Shown: piece after piece, positions 1 to 10,703 of the stretch
How the letters are laid out: each line of letters opens with the position of its first letter
Numbering within the stretch: the first letter of the stretch is position 1
From: Chara braunii
Taxonomy: Eukaryota; Streptophyta; Charophyceae; Charales; Characeae
Assembly (NCBI GenBank): GCA_003427395.1
Contig: BFEA01000361.1
Coordinates: forward strand, 1,158,788-1,193,317
Direction of reading: 5' to 3'
Length of the DNA: 34,530 nucleotides
Notes under the pieces: generated by a model
Databases searched by the model: none
What the model was told of the DNA's origin: nothing
The model's input: the letters and a program-made list of their open reading frames with translations, nothing else
Program-made: the position numbers and the translations under genes

Positions 1-114
1 TCGGTTGGGCGCCCAACTGTCTCTGTATGAGGCTGCGAATCACGCCCAGGGCCTGCATTCTTTGGAAAGGCCCGGTAGGCCGTGGAAATGTCTTCGGTAC
101 TCGGCCTGTGTTTC

Positions 115-216
115 TTTCAACCAACTGGCGCGTCGCAACTGCCTGGACCCCAAATATGAAATTGACAGTCGAGGGCCTCTTGCAAAAAGCCAGGCCCGCC
201 TTCACTTAGGGCGGGC
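115..216 (+). repeat. Dispersed repeat, left copy, ending in a GC hairpin
   Basis: This stretch aligns by eye with 18,309-18,412 in the same orientation. Both have a shared CAACCAACTGGC core, then a block ending in AATTGRCAG or AATTGGCAG, a GGGGCCCT or GAGGGCCTC block, and an identical CCCGCCTTCACTTAGGGCGGG. The last part folds as a 7-bp stem (194-200 with 210-216). A shorter second hairpin of the same type follows at 221-239. It could be part of an LTR or a small non-autonomous element; which one is not shown by the sequence. Confidence 0.6.
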
Positions 217-1018
217 ACCTCCGCCTTCACATAGGGCGGGTAAGGCTGCAGACAGGGGGCCTACCGAGGACACTGATCCTCGCACTCTGGTTCAGCGGCG
301 TGTCTGAAGGTGTGCAATCGGCCCACCCCTGTGCCCCAAGTCAATGCAGAACTGGCCAGCCCCGACCGTACTATTTTTATACTCGCGTACACCACGAGTC
401 CTGTATCCCCGGTGGAGTCTCTTTATAGACGGTCCGGTACTTGTCTGTCCCTCGCAGGGCTGGCCTGCCTGACATGACCTCTACAGCGCAACAAGCAGAC
501 CAAAGGACAAACGGCAAAGCATGCGTGTTCTAGTCCCTGCGGGTTGGCATGGTGACCGTGACCCAAGTGCTTCGTCTGGGGCCCTTCAGAGGTAACGCCC
601 GTCTCCCAGCAGCTTGCGCACCAGGAAGAATGTCGACTCTCAAGGTTGAGTGCTCGCGACACCTCACAATGAGAGGACTCTCAAGACAGAACACACTTCC
701 TCACAGGAAGAAGCAACGAAGAGGGTAGATAAGGTAAAGAGCAACGTACCTCATAATGCTGCCCCCAACCACAAATTTCTCACCGGTAATCTGACTTGCA
801 TTTATGATGATCGGTCAATGCCTCAGCACAACCCACAATAAAATGCAGTTCCACCTCGGCTTAAATTGCCACGTCAGTGTGCTGTCATCGACTCATCTTC
901 CAGCGTGCACCCCTTATGTCACCACTAGCCTTCCTGGCGCGCCCATGACCCTGGGCCGCCAATCACTAACGCACAAGCGTTATCACTGCCCCACCATATC
1001 CAGCAAAGCCCCAAACAA
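217..1018. other. Stretch without a recognisable gene
   Basis: Apart from the short hairpin at 221-239, I see only short overlapping frames in all directions. There is no domain, RNA gene or tandem repeat that I can support. Confidence 0.5.
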
Positions 1019-1432
1019 TTATTGTAATGAAAAAGTTGGACGCATTGCAACCGCCACACCAGCGCCGTAAACCGGACTGCAACCTGCAGTGGGCACAGAA
1101 TGGTCAGAAGGAACAGACGTCAAAGATAGCAGATGGGGAGTGGTATAAGGCAGAGCTGTGGGTGAGGCTGGCTCACTCATTGCAGGACAGTTGATCAGAA
1201 CAGGTGTTGTAGGTTGAGGAGGGCATCGTGGGACATATCCCACATCAGACCATTTAGATCTTTCACTTTTGGGTGGCAAGGTGCCGGCAATCTCACAGAT
1301 TCGGACATATCTATAATAATCAAACGGTATACGGCCAGCTGGACGGTTGCGGATACCGGATGTGACCCTTCGCAGTTGCTGGTCTGTCAAATTATCATAT
1401 TCTTCCTGCAATGTGCCATGTAGAACCGCCAT
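1019..1432 (-). CDS. Unknown 137-codon ORF downstream of the Helitron helicase
   Basis: This minus-strand frame opens with ATG at 1432 and follows the helicase fragments and the ORF at 1,452-2,459. The first half is hydrophilic and looks like coding sequence (LRRVTSGIRNR, then a YYRYVRICEIAG segment). The second half is rich in Pro, Ser and Thr. I recognise no domain. It could be the C-terminal tail of the Helitron protein in a shifted frame, a captured host exon, or chance. The 19-bp spacing from the neighbouring ORF and the shared strand suggest both once belonged to one reading frame or one transcript. Confidence 0.3.
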   Translation of the reverse strand: MAVLHGTLQEEYDNLTDQQLRRVTSGIRNRPAGRIPFDYYRYVRICEIAGTLPPKSERSKWSDVGYVPRCPPQPTTPVLINCPAMSEPASPTALPYTTPHLLSLTSVPSDHSVPTAGCSPVYGAGVAVAMRPTFSLQ

Positions 1433-1451
1433 GACATCAGTCCTACCGTTT

Positions 1452-2459
1452 TTATTTTTTTTGTATTCTGTAATTTACTAATTTATGTTCAATTTTTGAA
1501 CGCGCAGAAGCAAACCTCTGCCAAATGGTCTCATCATGCTCATAACGTGCAGTACGCACAAACTTCTCAAACAGAAGTGCAGTCAGGATTCTGTCGAAGC
1601 CAGCATCCCTGCCAGTGCAGAGCCGCTGAGCAATAAGACGGGGTGAATCATTTTCTTCAACAAATCCTTCTTGTTTCTTCCTAAGATAGTAGTCCATGGA
1701 AGTGGCATGCACAGACGTTTTCAATGGGATAACTGGAGTGGTTGTGTTAGCAGCAACCACAGGAGTGCCTATCGAGGAACATGCAGGGGAGACCGCAATA
1801 AGGTCCACCCCAACTGTGGCTGGCTCATCAACCGGAACACAGGACACTGAAATTCCGGGCGCCTTCTCCACGGACTCGATTTGTGGACCTACAAAAACAG
1901 GCCGTTTGCACACCTCTGCGCACGGGTGCGGAGCCAGTCCAAAAGCAGGTGTAGGATTGTCCTGTGGATCATTGCCAGGTCCGGTTTCTGGAGGAGCACC
2001 GGACGTCTCTAGGGCCAAGATCCCAGTCCCACTCGTGGGCGGCAGTGCAGTTCCAGACGGTACCTGGCATCCAGCATTCCGAACAGGAGGATCAGAGATA
2101 GATGCACCTCGAGAACACCGAGGTTGCAGACTTCTCCTCATCATCAACATCATCCAGATGTCTGTCCAGAGAAAAGTCCAAGTGCAATCTGCATTTGGCA
2201 GAGGCATGACATCTCGCAGAGAATCTTTGAGGCGAATGTGGCGTCGACTGGCAATGATCATGAAGTCCATTCTCATGCGAAGCTTGTTTGGAAAGCTTGG
2301 GTGAAACCGACACAGCATCTGCATTCCTAACAGACGATTGAATCGCAGGAGAGGCACGGGGAGCATTTTGACTGGGCGGGCTGTTCTTTCCATCAAAAGC
2401 AAGCCTCCGCCGTTTCTCTGTCTGAGTGCCAGGGGCACGGCCACAAGTTGCACCTGCAA
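1452..2459 (-). CDS. Unknown 335-codon ORF after the Helitron helicase
   Basis: This is the longest frame next to the helicase, starting 50 bp beyond its stop. It has no recognised domain. Residues about 110-245 are Pro/Thr/Val-rich and probably disordered. The last 80 or so are charged and probably helical (MDYYLRKKQEGF, then RFASARSKIEHKLVNYRI). An overlapping 125-codon frame (2,092-2,469) covers the first part, so the true frame there is uncertain. A good 3' splice site precedes it on the minus strand (GATCTGTTTTGCAG, ending near 2,455), so the region may be a second exon of the Helitron gene. It could instead be a captured gene fragment, since Helitrons often carry host pieces. Confidence 0.35.
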   Translation of the reverse strand: MQVQLVAVPLALRQRNGGGLLLMERTARPVKMLPVPLLRFNRLLGMQMLCRFHPSFPNKLRMRMDFMIIASRRHIRLKDSLRDVMPLPNADCTWTFLWTDIWMMLMMRRSLQPRCSRGASISDPPVRNAGCQVPSGTALPPTSGTGILALETSGAPPETGPGNDPQDNPTPAFGLAPHPCAEVCKRPVFVGPQIESVEKAPGISVSCVPVDEPATVGVDLIAVSPACSSIGTPVVAANTTTPVIPLKTSVHATSMDYYLRKKQEGFVEENDSPRLIAQRLCTGRDAGFDRILTALLFEKFVRTARYEHDETIWQRFASARSKIEHKLVNYRIQKK

Positions 2460-2508
2460 AACAGATCACCGGGAAATGTCCATACAGAGACAGAATCAGA
2501 ACTCGGAC

Positions 2509-4336
2509 TTAGGAGACAAAGAAGTTGCAGAGAAGCAGTTCCCCATACACAGCATTCTTGGCGACACAGCTGTCATCAGGCAGAGAAAGACGAATATCAT
2601 CCGGATGGCCAACCCGGGAGGTAGCAACATACGACTGCCCATGCCCAAACACAGGTTTCTCCAGCCAGACTCCTGCGTGGGACACAGTCTGACCCTGAGA
2701 CTTGTTTATAGTGATGGCATTTAAAGCAAGGCGAACCGGAAATTGTCTCCAGACCCATTCAAAGCCAAGCGAGTCATCTTCACCATCAAGGTTGAGCCTG
2801 GGAATGACTGCGATTTTGTCAGTTCCCAAAATGCCAGCCTCCAAAAGACATCCATCGTTCACTCTGTTCACGATCAGCCTGGCACCCTTGCAGAGTCTGC
2901 TCCGTGGCGAGATGTCGCACAGTAACATGACAGGCACACCAGGCGTGAGCTCCAGCTGAGATGGTGGAAGGCCAGATGGCTGAAGGTTGTGCAGGTACTC
3001 CTCTGGAACATTCATGTGCCCCATGTGTTCGTCAACCAAATCACAACCCATAAGTACAATAGCCTCTCCTGGGAACCTGTCCAACATGAGTTGATTGGTG
3101 ACATTTGCATCATCGTTTTTTCGGACACAGAATAATCCGTTGCTGAAACCTGCGCACTCATTAACATCAGGGTACGTCCATGCAATCAGGTTTTGCACCG
3201 GGCCAGTCATGCAAATCCTTGGAGGGAGTTTTATGGATGTGGGATCGGTAGGATCAGCGCATTCATGGGTCCCATTCCCGCGTTGAGGAGGAATTCTGCA
3301 TAATTCTTGGCCCTTTCATCTGAGCCCCTGTTGATGACACACATGTTTTCCATCAACCAGTGGGTCACAAAGTACCCCCACAGAGGGGAAGACTTCATGG
3401 ACGCATCAACCTGGCGTGCCCTGGATCCCTTCTTAACGACAGGCAGAACTTGGCGAAATTCGCCAAGCAAAACCACCACCTTGCCAGCAAAAGGTACATC
3501 AGAATTGCACAGGTCTCTGAACATCATGTCAAGCGCCTCCGGTAGTGGAATCTGTTGCTCGTAGGGGCTTTATCCCAAATAATAAGTGAAGCTTGGCGGA
3601 GGAGCTCTGCATCATCACTTTGCTTTGAAATAGGAAACGGCCGTGTATTGTTTGGTGTTAGAGGAGCACGAAAACGAGAATGGAATGTCCTGCCACCCCG
3701 TACCAAATTGGCTGCAACAATGTTGGATGCAACAGGGAGGGTGATGCACCCTGGCATGGCACGGCACGAACTTGGCGCAATAAGTTTTCCCAGTTCCCAC
3801 TGGATCATCAACAAACAGACAAAGGGGGGACCTGTTTCGTACAGCACATACCACACCATCAACCAACTCTTTCTGAGATGTTTGAAGTGTAGGGTAGTCA
3901 CTGTTCCATATAGCTCGCATCTCAACAGTGTAGGGTAGCCACTGTGCCATATAGCTCGTATCTCAACAGGGTCATAAGAAAGCTCCTCCTTGATCTGTAC
4001 AGGAAACCTTCGATTTTCCTGTTGTCTGGGCATCCGAACAGCCAGCTGTCGCACTTCGTTGCTAGGGAACCGCAGGCCAAAAAAGCTCAGATCCCTGTGC
4101 TTCTCTAGCAGGCGGTCTTCGACATCAAGCTTCACCATGGCCTGTAAGACATCATGTGGAATCTCATGACGGACTGTGTTCCTCACGAAACCATTGCCCA
4201 TCCTCACCCAATTCCGCTCAAAGAGTTTAAGGGGATCATTAGGACTTGCAAATGCAAGGATAGTGCAAAAAACCTCTCTAACATAAGAAGGCGCAGTGAG
4301 GTCTGCAATCAGACTTCTCTTCTTTACGTTCAACAT
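2509..4336 (-). pseudogene. Helitron Pif1-like helicase, frameshifted
   Basis: Three overlapping frames together give a superfamily 1B helicase. From N to C: a pre-helicase segment (VREVFCTILAFASPNDPLKLF, about 4,220-4,300); Walker A as DDPVGTGKTY (about 3,780-3,805, first Gly replaced); the Helitron-typical GGRTFHSRF; and Walker B as IIWDKAP (about 3,567-3,590, the usual DE changed to DK). Motif III follows as LLGEFRQVLPVV (3,436-3,470), then a C-terminal RecA-like half at 2,509-3,210 with VPVMLLCDI, RLIVNRV, NKSQGQT and YVATSRV. In active Helitrons this domain unwinds DNA during rolling-circle transposition. At least three frame changes, a 41-bp tandem duplication and the lost acidic Walker B residue make it non-functional. 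A chromosomal Pif1 helicase is unlikely, because GGRTxHSRF, PFPISKQS and VPVMLLxDI are the Helitron forms. Confidence 0.85.
3887..3968. repeat. 41-bp tandem duplication inside the helicase
   Basis: The unit GTGTAGGGTAG...ATCTCAACA occurs at 3,887-3,927 and 3,928-3,968 with three mismatches. In the minus-strand protein it gives two versions of an IRAIW(N/H)S(D/G)YPTL peptide. Since 41 is not a multiple of three, the duplication throws the helicase out of frame just ahead of the Walker A motif. Confidence 0.9.
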
Positions 4337-4339
4337 GCA

Positions 4340-5265
4340 TACATGCAGCTGGCGATGGCAACAGAAACTTCCACAGACGCAGAATCAGCAACACACTTGA
4401 GATGGCGCAGTGCGCCCACACAAAAACTCAGAGATATGGTCTTCGGCCAGGAACTCAGCTCAAAACAACTTGTCACATCTCATGGCTATGGTGTCTGAGC
4501 GCCAGTCTGGAATTCCCATCCGAACACTGTAACCACCATCAGACACTCTCACACGCACGTGCGCACACAACACTTGGATCTACCCTGAATGTCTGCACCC
4601 ACACTTCACATACTACCCCCTAACTTCTATCCATAGGCGGCTATGGCTGCCGTCGTCTTCCTCCTCCTAGCGGCTATGGCTGCTCACCCTCTTCCACCGT
4701 CGGGCTTCTTGCTGACCACCGGTGAACTCAACGCGCAAGTCACTCGAGCAGCGCTTCCACGTAGTTCCCCAGATGATGAGTGAATGACTGATCGCTGCCC
4801 CTTTATTTATACTGTTTCGTTTGGTGGTCTGGGCCTGTCGTTGTCCCAGGCCTTCGAGATGCGCAGTCCCCACTCTGGTACTTGCTGCAAACGGACTGGA
4901 CTGGGACTGCCTTTTCATGTGCCCCTTCGGGGTTGACTCGGGACTCTTGACCTTTCACAGATTTGACAGGCTGCCTCTACTGACTTCGAAAGGTCAAGTT
5001 GACTCTTCAGGAACTACTCCAGCCACGACCTATTGACCTTTCAGAGGACGTATGGCCCTCTACAGACGACCCTAAGACTTCTAAACACTAGACCTACGGA
5101 TCAAACCCACACGACCCAACTCACACACACAACATATTTGTTACACAGTTTTGGGGACAGGTCGTCGGTTCAAAACACACAGAGTCAACAGACAACTGTA
5201 CACTGGGCTAGGGGAGGTCTGGGGATCGAGTCCTGGTATCTGCAATTGTCACGTGAACTGGGTGA
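4340..5265. other. Non-Helitron stretch between linker and helicase
   Basis: About 930 bp separates two Helitron protein pieces that should be nearly adjacent. I see no domain here. Minor features are a repeated GCGGCTATGGCTGC at about 4,637-4,683 and an ACGCACGTGCGCACAC stretch near 4,555. It may be an intron or an insertion. Candidate minus-strand splice sites exist (GATTGCAG before ACCTCACTG near 4,310), but a matching donor is weak and no target-site duplication was found. Confidence 0.4.
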
Positions 5266-5269
5266 GACC

Positions 5270-5380
5270 CTTTCAGGTCAATTGTGGATAGTCATTCATC
5301 GTCTGTTTGCAAAAGGTTCAAGCGCAGGCAAGCAGCATGAAGAGTCCTGATTTCCGTGAAGTCATCACGAAATACCTTTG
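5270..5380 (-). pseudogene. Helitron linker fragment (AACLRLNLLQTDDE)
   Basis: The minus strand reads an F-T-E-I-R-T-L-H-A-A-C-L-R-L-N-L-L-Q-T-D-D-E peptide followed by a stop. This matches the Helitron segment between Rep and helicase, where a TF-x-AC-x-x-LGLL-x-DDEW pattern is usual. The stop falls where Trp is expected, so TGG to TGA explains it. It links the N-terminal pieces at 13-15 kb with the helicase at 2.5-4.3 kb. Confidence 0.6.
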
Positions 5381-5389
5381 GAAAGAACT

Positions 5390-5666
5390 TTATGCATCAC
5401 GAAACTGTATTCCTCCCGCCCTGAATGCTGTCTGGGTACCTGCACACAACAAGTGAATGTATCCGACCATAGGCCTGGGCGCGGTACCTTTGACTCTACA
5501 GTGGACTTTGACTGTTGAATTTCCTTTGTGCCGCGTTCGGTCACACAGCCTCCTCGACAGGCTCAGGCTGGGCATGTCTCGGTCACATAGCCCAGCACAG
5601 ACAACTGAGCCTGTGTTTTTACCGGGGGCGAAGTTCTGAGCCCCGGTCTGCTGCTGAACAGGGTTA
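5390..5666. other. Unassigned sequence below the LINE A 3' end
   Basis: This should contain the Helitron flank or the LINE A tail. No Rep motif and no A-tract on the minus strand is visible. A GGGGGCGAAGTTCTGAGCCCC hairpin-like sequence lies at about 5,622-5,645. Confidence 0.35.
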
Positions 5667-5890
5667 CTGCAAAATAGGTCCTTATAGTCCTGGCTTCTTT
5701 TCCATTCTGGGGAGCGTCAGTCCGGTTCCTATTCCCCCGACAAGTCAGAATTGAAATACATAGAGTACACGCACACACTTCCTTCCGTATGGCCGAAGGA
5801 TCCCTCACCAGCATTGATCGCTCCCATGTGGGAGGATTGACTGTCAGCTTGCCCTGCCCACTTGTTCCTCTCAAGCTCCACACCAGGGCC
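5667..5890 (-). repeat. LINE 3' UTR, copy A
   Basis: This aligns in the same orientation with 11,101-11,320 (CATTCTGGGGAGCRTCAGTCCGG, CACACRCTTCCTTCC, GAGGATTGACTGTCAGCTTGC and intervening sequence). Each copy sits at the same place relative to a LINE C-terminal ORF, so this is the shared 3' UTR rather than an unrelated repeat. Confidence 0.8.
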
Positions 5891-6257
5891 TGTCAAATAG
5901 ACATCTGCTCAACAAGAAAAGTAAGAGGATCAGCTTCCATTTGTCCTCGTGTGTCTTTCTCACACCTTGTTCATCCCGCTGCTCGTTTCCGTGCTCGTTG
6001 CACTGCTCCTTCGTCTTGGACTTCATGTCGTTCCGTTGCCTGGTGGCTGAGCCTGATACCACTTCTTCCATATCAGCGTGTTCTCCATTATGGTGGTGAC
6101 CCTGCCCCTTACCAACCAATCCCTCAGGAATGCACGTCTTTTGACAGCGTGCTTTTCTGGTCTGTGCTTCATGGATGAAGATATCCTTCGCCATCTGCTA
6201 TTTCAGTCTCCGTCATGCTTAGCAGAAGAGTCCACATCTCCTCCCTTGCCACCTCCC

Positions 6258-7792
6258 CTAAATTGCCCGAGTGCATCTCCGTTTCCATATGACCCAGAGT
6301 GCCAGTTTTCTGAGTAGATTGAACCAGACTTCCTTGCTGCTCTTGAGGTTCCTGGGAGTGTTAGAGAGAAATAGAATAGTTAGAGGGAAGGTGCTGGGGG
6401 ATGCTGCTGAAAAGAGGATAGACCATAGGGCCAGAACTTTGTTCCAGATCCAGGTCGCTTCAGGACAGAAGAGAAGGCAGTGAGGTATATCTTCGGGTGT
6501 GTTGTTGTCACACAAGACAGAGTTCTGAGCTGTCTGTTCCTTCTTTTGTGGAGCCATTGATTGACCAGGAGGGCTGCATGTGCTAGAAGCCATTGCTTGC
6601 TGCGAATTCGAACAGGCCTGAGAAGAAGGTATTTGGTCCAAGGAATGGTGAATGGGGTTGAGGGGTCTAGATTCAGGATGTTCTGCCATTTCTCTATTAG
6701 CCCAGGGTTCAGATCTGTAGTCTGCAGTCCGAGTTCATAGCCGAGTTTCATGTCGTATTCAGGAACTGCTCTTGATTTCCCCTTGGTGCCCTGTTTCCAC
6801 ATCCATTCCTTAGGGTCAAATTTTGTGTCTTTGATGCTGAGCTCGGGCTGAAATATGATCCATGGTCTTTTCTGCAAGACTTTGACCTTCCTGAGAAGGA
6901 AGGTTTCTAGCCGCTCGGCTTGAGGGACCTTTCTGAATTTCCAGTTGGATTGGTAGCTGGGAGGATCTCACTGAGAGACAAACGATAGGCTCTCAACGGT
7001 GGAGTCTGAGAGATGAGTAGGCCCCATTCGCCTGGTTTCCACGTGAATTTTTCTCTTAGGCGAGTTGTCCACTGAGCAGGGATGCTCTGATGTATTGCTG
7101 CTAGGTTGGTTTCCAGTGAGTGGCACCCCTAAGGAAGGTTCAGAGTTCTTGTCCGGTGATCCAGTCTTCTCGTTCCTCGGACCATAAATGTTTGATGTGC
7201 CACACTCCTCTCTCAACCCAGGTGAGCCATCTCCGATCTTTTGTGCAGAGGGTCCAGGGGTTACCTTTTGCGTCTAGAATCCACGGATTGCAGAAGAGAG
7301 CCTGCCTGAGAACAACCTCTTCATTGTTTGGTGCACTCTGTTTGATGGGCATCAATCGATGGCAGGATTTCAGGGTCGGCGTCCTGTATGGGTTGGGCGA
7401 GGGATTGGGCTGACTGGTCGGTTGTTGCTGGTCTCTCCTTGCTGTCCTCCCTGTTTTGATTGACCATTCCTCAGCCGTGATCCAGAAGACGCCTCGCATG
7501 TTGGGTGGAGACCTTACGAGTGCAAGGTTTCTTATACTGTCTAGGGCCAATTTTGTCCATGGGAGAAATTGTTTGCTTAGGATCTTAATCATCCATTTCA
7601 CTTAAGGGCGATTGCTTCCTGTTTGAGGTCTATAATGCCCAAGCCTCCTCCTTGCGGTTTCCTGGTGACGAGCTGCCAGGCAAGCTTGTTAATACAAATG
7701 ATCTTGTTAGGGTCACCAGTCCACAGGAAGCATTTGACCCTTGCCTTCAGAGTCTTGAGGTCATCATCAGGGGAGGACCAAATGGATGCCAT
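6258..7792 (-). pseudogene. LINE A C-terminal region, zf-RVT-like
   Basis: Several overlapping minus-strand frames continue the LINE protein beyond the reverse transcriptase. They include FLWTGDPNK, PQGGGLGIIDLKQEAIALK (7,598-7,792), a FLPWTKLALDSIRN segment, an RSKQWLLAHAALLVNQWLHKRR segment and LCDNNTPEDIPHCLLFC followed by ATWIWNKV. The last corresponds to the zf-RVT knuckle of L1-type LINEs; LINE B keeps the fuller CTLC...HCLIQC form, so copy A has lost its leading CxxC pair. At least four frames are needed to cover it, so it is non-functional. The domain is thought to help RNA binding in reverse transcription. Confidence 0.75.
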
Positions 7793-7798
7793 ATGCCA

Positions 7799-9131
7799 CT
7801 AGGTAGAGAATATTGTTGTGTTTATGATTAGTGCTCTGCCGAACGGAGACGCCTGGGCTTTCTCACATGGGGCTAGGCGAGCTATTGCCTTAGCGATTAG
7901 ATTTTGTCCCATCCATGGCCATGTGCCACCCTTGTTGACCATGATACCCAAGTACCGGAGTGCTTTGTCGCCCGTGGACCATGACATGGGGGTGGGTAGA
8001 TCGGGAGGTTGAGAGGGGTTGTCATCTACTAGCCACCAGCCTTCGGTCTCGGACCAGTTCACCTTCATTTCTGATGCGAGTTGGAAGGCTTCCATGGCTC
8101 TGACGACGCCCTGGAAGGAGGATTTATTGGCTCGAATGAGAACCGTGAGATCGTCAGCGAACATCAACACAGTGGGCAAATCAAAGTCTTGTAGGGGGTG
8201 GTCGTTCTGTTGAGTGAGGTGGTCGATGGAGGGGTCATTGTGAAGGAAGGAAACTATGGCTTCCATGATGAAAATTAAGATGGGGGGGGGGTGGAATGGG
8301 TCTCCTTGGCGGACAGACCTTGATATCGAATAGGTGTCTGACAATAATTTGTTTACCTAAACTCTTCCAATGGCATTTCTAGACAGAATTCTGACCCATT
8401 CCCTGAAGTTCGGGCCAACTCCCATCTTCTCCATGCAGTTATGAAGGAGAACCCAATAACTTGATCATAGGCCTTTTCGAAATCGAAGAACAGTATAGCA
8501 ACCTGCATTCATTTTTCTGTAATCTTTTTTGCGGCCTCATTAAGGGTCATCACATTGTCTACTATGTATCTCCCCAGGATGAACCCACATTGTCTACTAT
8601 GTATCTCCCCAGGATGAACCCTGCTTGATCAATGTGAAAGCATTTGTCGGTGAGTTTTATGATCCTGTTGGCTAGTGCTTTCGCGAGGATTTTGTAGGGG
8701 GTTGTCCATAGTGAGATCGGTCTGTAGTTCTTAGGGTCCTCCTTGTCACCTTTCTTATGGAATAGTAAGACTACGCTAGTGCTTAGGAATTGATCCAGCC
8801 CACCTTTAGCCTTGCTTTCATTAATAAAGTTGAGGAGGTCACTACCCAATATCGGTCAAAAGTGGACCCAGGATTCTTTGGAAAGACCATCGATTCCTGG
8901 AGCTTTATCGTTCTCCATCTGGGATAAGGCTTCTTGTAGCTCACCCAAGGTGATTGGTTTGTCCAGGCCTTCCGTTTGCTCCGACGTGGTCGTCATGTCC
9001 AGGTAAGACATCATACGTTGACGAGTTGCTAGGTTTGTCGTGGATGGGGGGTAGATGTTTTGGACTCGTAGGAGTCTGCGTAGAAGGACCTGGCAATCCT
9101 TACCATGTCTGTGCCAGCTAATTTTGCTCAA
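7799..9131 (-). pseudogene. LINE A reverse transcriptase, frameshifted
   Basis: RT blocks appear in order on the minus strand. They are ITLGELQEALSQMENDKAPGIDGL (8,856-9,131); FHKKGDKEDPKNYRPISL and an AGFILGRYIVDNV segment (8,562-8,849); motif A as FFDFEKAYDQV (about 8,455-8,490); motif B as SVRQGDPFHPPP; and the catalytic motif C as MFADDLTVLI (7,799-8,344), then LRYLGIMVNKG. The catalytic Asp residues of motifs A and C are still encoded. A 35-bp tandem duplication at 8,552-8,621, a stop ahead of the middle block and further frame changes disable it. The family is L1-type non-LTR RT, which copies element RNA at a nicked target. Confidence 0.9.
8552..8621. repeat. 35-bp perfect tandem duplication in the RT domain
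   Basis: ACATTGTCTACTATGTATCT...GAACCC at 8,552-8,586 is repeated exactly at 8,587-8,621. The unit covers the peptide around GFILGRYIVDNV. As 35 is not a multiple of three, it shifts the frame before motif A. The two units are identical, so the event is young compared with the rest of the decay. Confidence 0.95.
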
Positions 9132-10373
9132 TTATTTTGGCGCCTAGTTGTAGACCTCTTAGTTCCCATCTCCTCCATTTATCAAGTTCTTCCTATGCAG
9201 ATTTGAGTAGGTTGTAGTAGAATTCGTTAGCGCGGTCTAATGTTAGGTATAGCTTCGGCGATCGTTATAACAATTTGAAGTTCCTCATTTTTTATCTTGT
9301 GTTCAGCCGCTATGCTTCTCGACTCGGCCGAAACCGTATAAGACAAGTCCGTATAGCTGTCTATAAACCATTGGTGTTTGTCTTGACGCCTCGCCTCGTC
9401 CTATCGCATGAACAACTAATTTCATTTGACTGCCTTTGTTTTTGTTAGACGGTCTGTGGAGAGGAGGGAATTGTTCTCTTTCCACCGGGATGTTGAAATC
9501 AAGGAGCAAATATATGGTTTTGTGGTCCAGCCTTTTAAAAGCAGCTGCAGGAAGGATTTCAGCCTCCTTGACAGTGCTAGGAGCTCAGAAATCAGAAAGT
9601 AGTTGATCCGCGAGAACGAAGTGCGGTTAGCCCGATTTCTCTTAACTAGAGAGAAGGCTTTTAGAAGAAGATGGAAAGTTTTGAACAAGTCGATCAGTTC
9701 CAACTTGGTCATGATATTCCGAATCTGGGCTCTTGCTCGTGTGAGGCTCATCAACAAGGACCTAGAGATATGGTCGAGATTAAAATCCAAAGTGGTATTC
9801 CAATTCCCTGCTATAATTACGGGTAGAGGATTAGGGATGACGGGTTTGATGTTGTTAAAGAATTTTACCTTTTCGCTTTCTGCGTTGGGCCCATACAGGT
9901 TTTAAATTCTCAGATCTTCTTCTTGCCATCTGATATCAATCCAGGACCATCTGCCTTCTACCGTGTCCCTCATTTGCTCAGTCCCTCTTTGTTGGACCAT
10001 AGTGTGAACGCACAGCCTCCCAAGTTTTTTTCCACTGTCATCTTCATTTTCGCGTCACGGTGGTTGGTGAGATTTGACCGGTGGGTTTCTTGAAATAGAA
10101 TGACGTCTGGTTTCGGTTTCTTTTTGTTTTTTAAAACCATGTTGTCAACCGGACGTCTGGATGTCCAGATCCGGTGTCCAGTTTGGGGGGTCCGGTTGGG
10201 CCACATTTCTAGAAATTTCGAATTTTTTTTTTTGGGTCCCCAGGCGATTTTCCAATTCCTGGTGGACCCCCGAAAATTGTTGGCGCAGTTTTTGGTGGAC
10301 CGTTGGGCCAACCGGACCGGCCCTGAAGGGCCTGTACGTGCAATCTTGGGTGAGCTGGGCCAAGGAGAACTGG

Positions 10374-10432
<59 letters not shown>

Positions 10433-10489
10433 CGGGTGCGTGTGCGTGTGCGTGCGTGCGTGCGTGCGTGCGTGTGTATGTGAGTGTGT
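10374..10489. repeat. (GT)n then (GTGC)n microsatellite
   Basis: This is a pure GT run to about 10,428, then mixed GTGC/GTGT units. It lies within the 710-bp element. Long Val/Cys or Thr/His frames across it are artefacts of the repeat. Confidence 0.95.
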
Positions 10490-10534
10490 TCAAGATAAGT
10501 CGGATAATACAAGTACAGCAACGCGTCTGTTTTC

Positions 10535-10556
10535 ATTATTATTAGTAGTAGTAGTG

Positions 10557-10592
<36 letters not shown>

Positions 10593-10610
10593 CTAGTAGT
10601 ACTAGTAGTG

Positions 10611-10661
<51 letters not shown>

Positions 10662-10703
10662 TACAATTTAATATTTATACTATTATTACTATTATTATTA
10701 TTA
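10535..10703. repeat. (TAG)n and (TAT)n microsatellites
   Basis: TAG triplets with a few TGG and TAC interruptions run to about 10,660, followed by a short spacer and TAT/TAC triplets at 10,674-10,703. Poly-Val and poly-Thr frames here are not genes. Confidence 0.95.

Noticed and set aside
1696-2304. A 202-codon plus-strand frame
   Set aside because: It is antisense to the 335-codon frame that continues the Helitron; no domain and no independent support.
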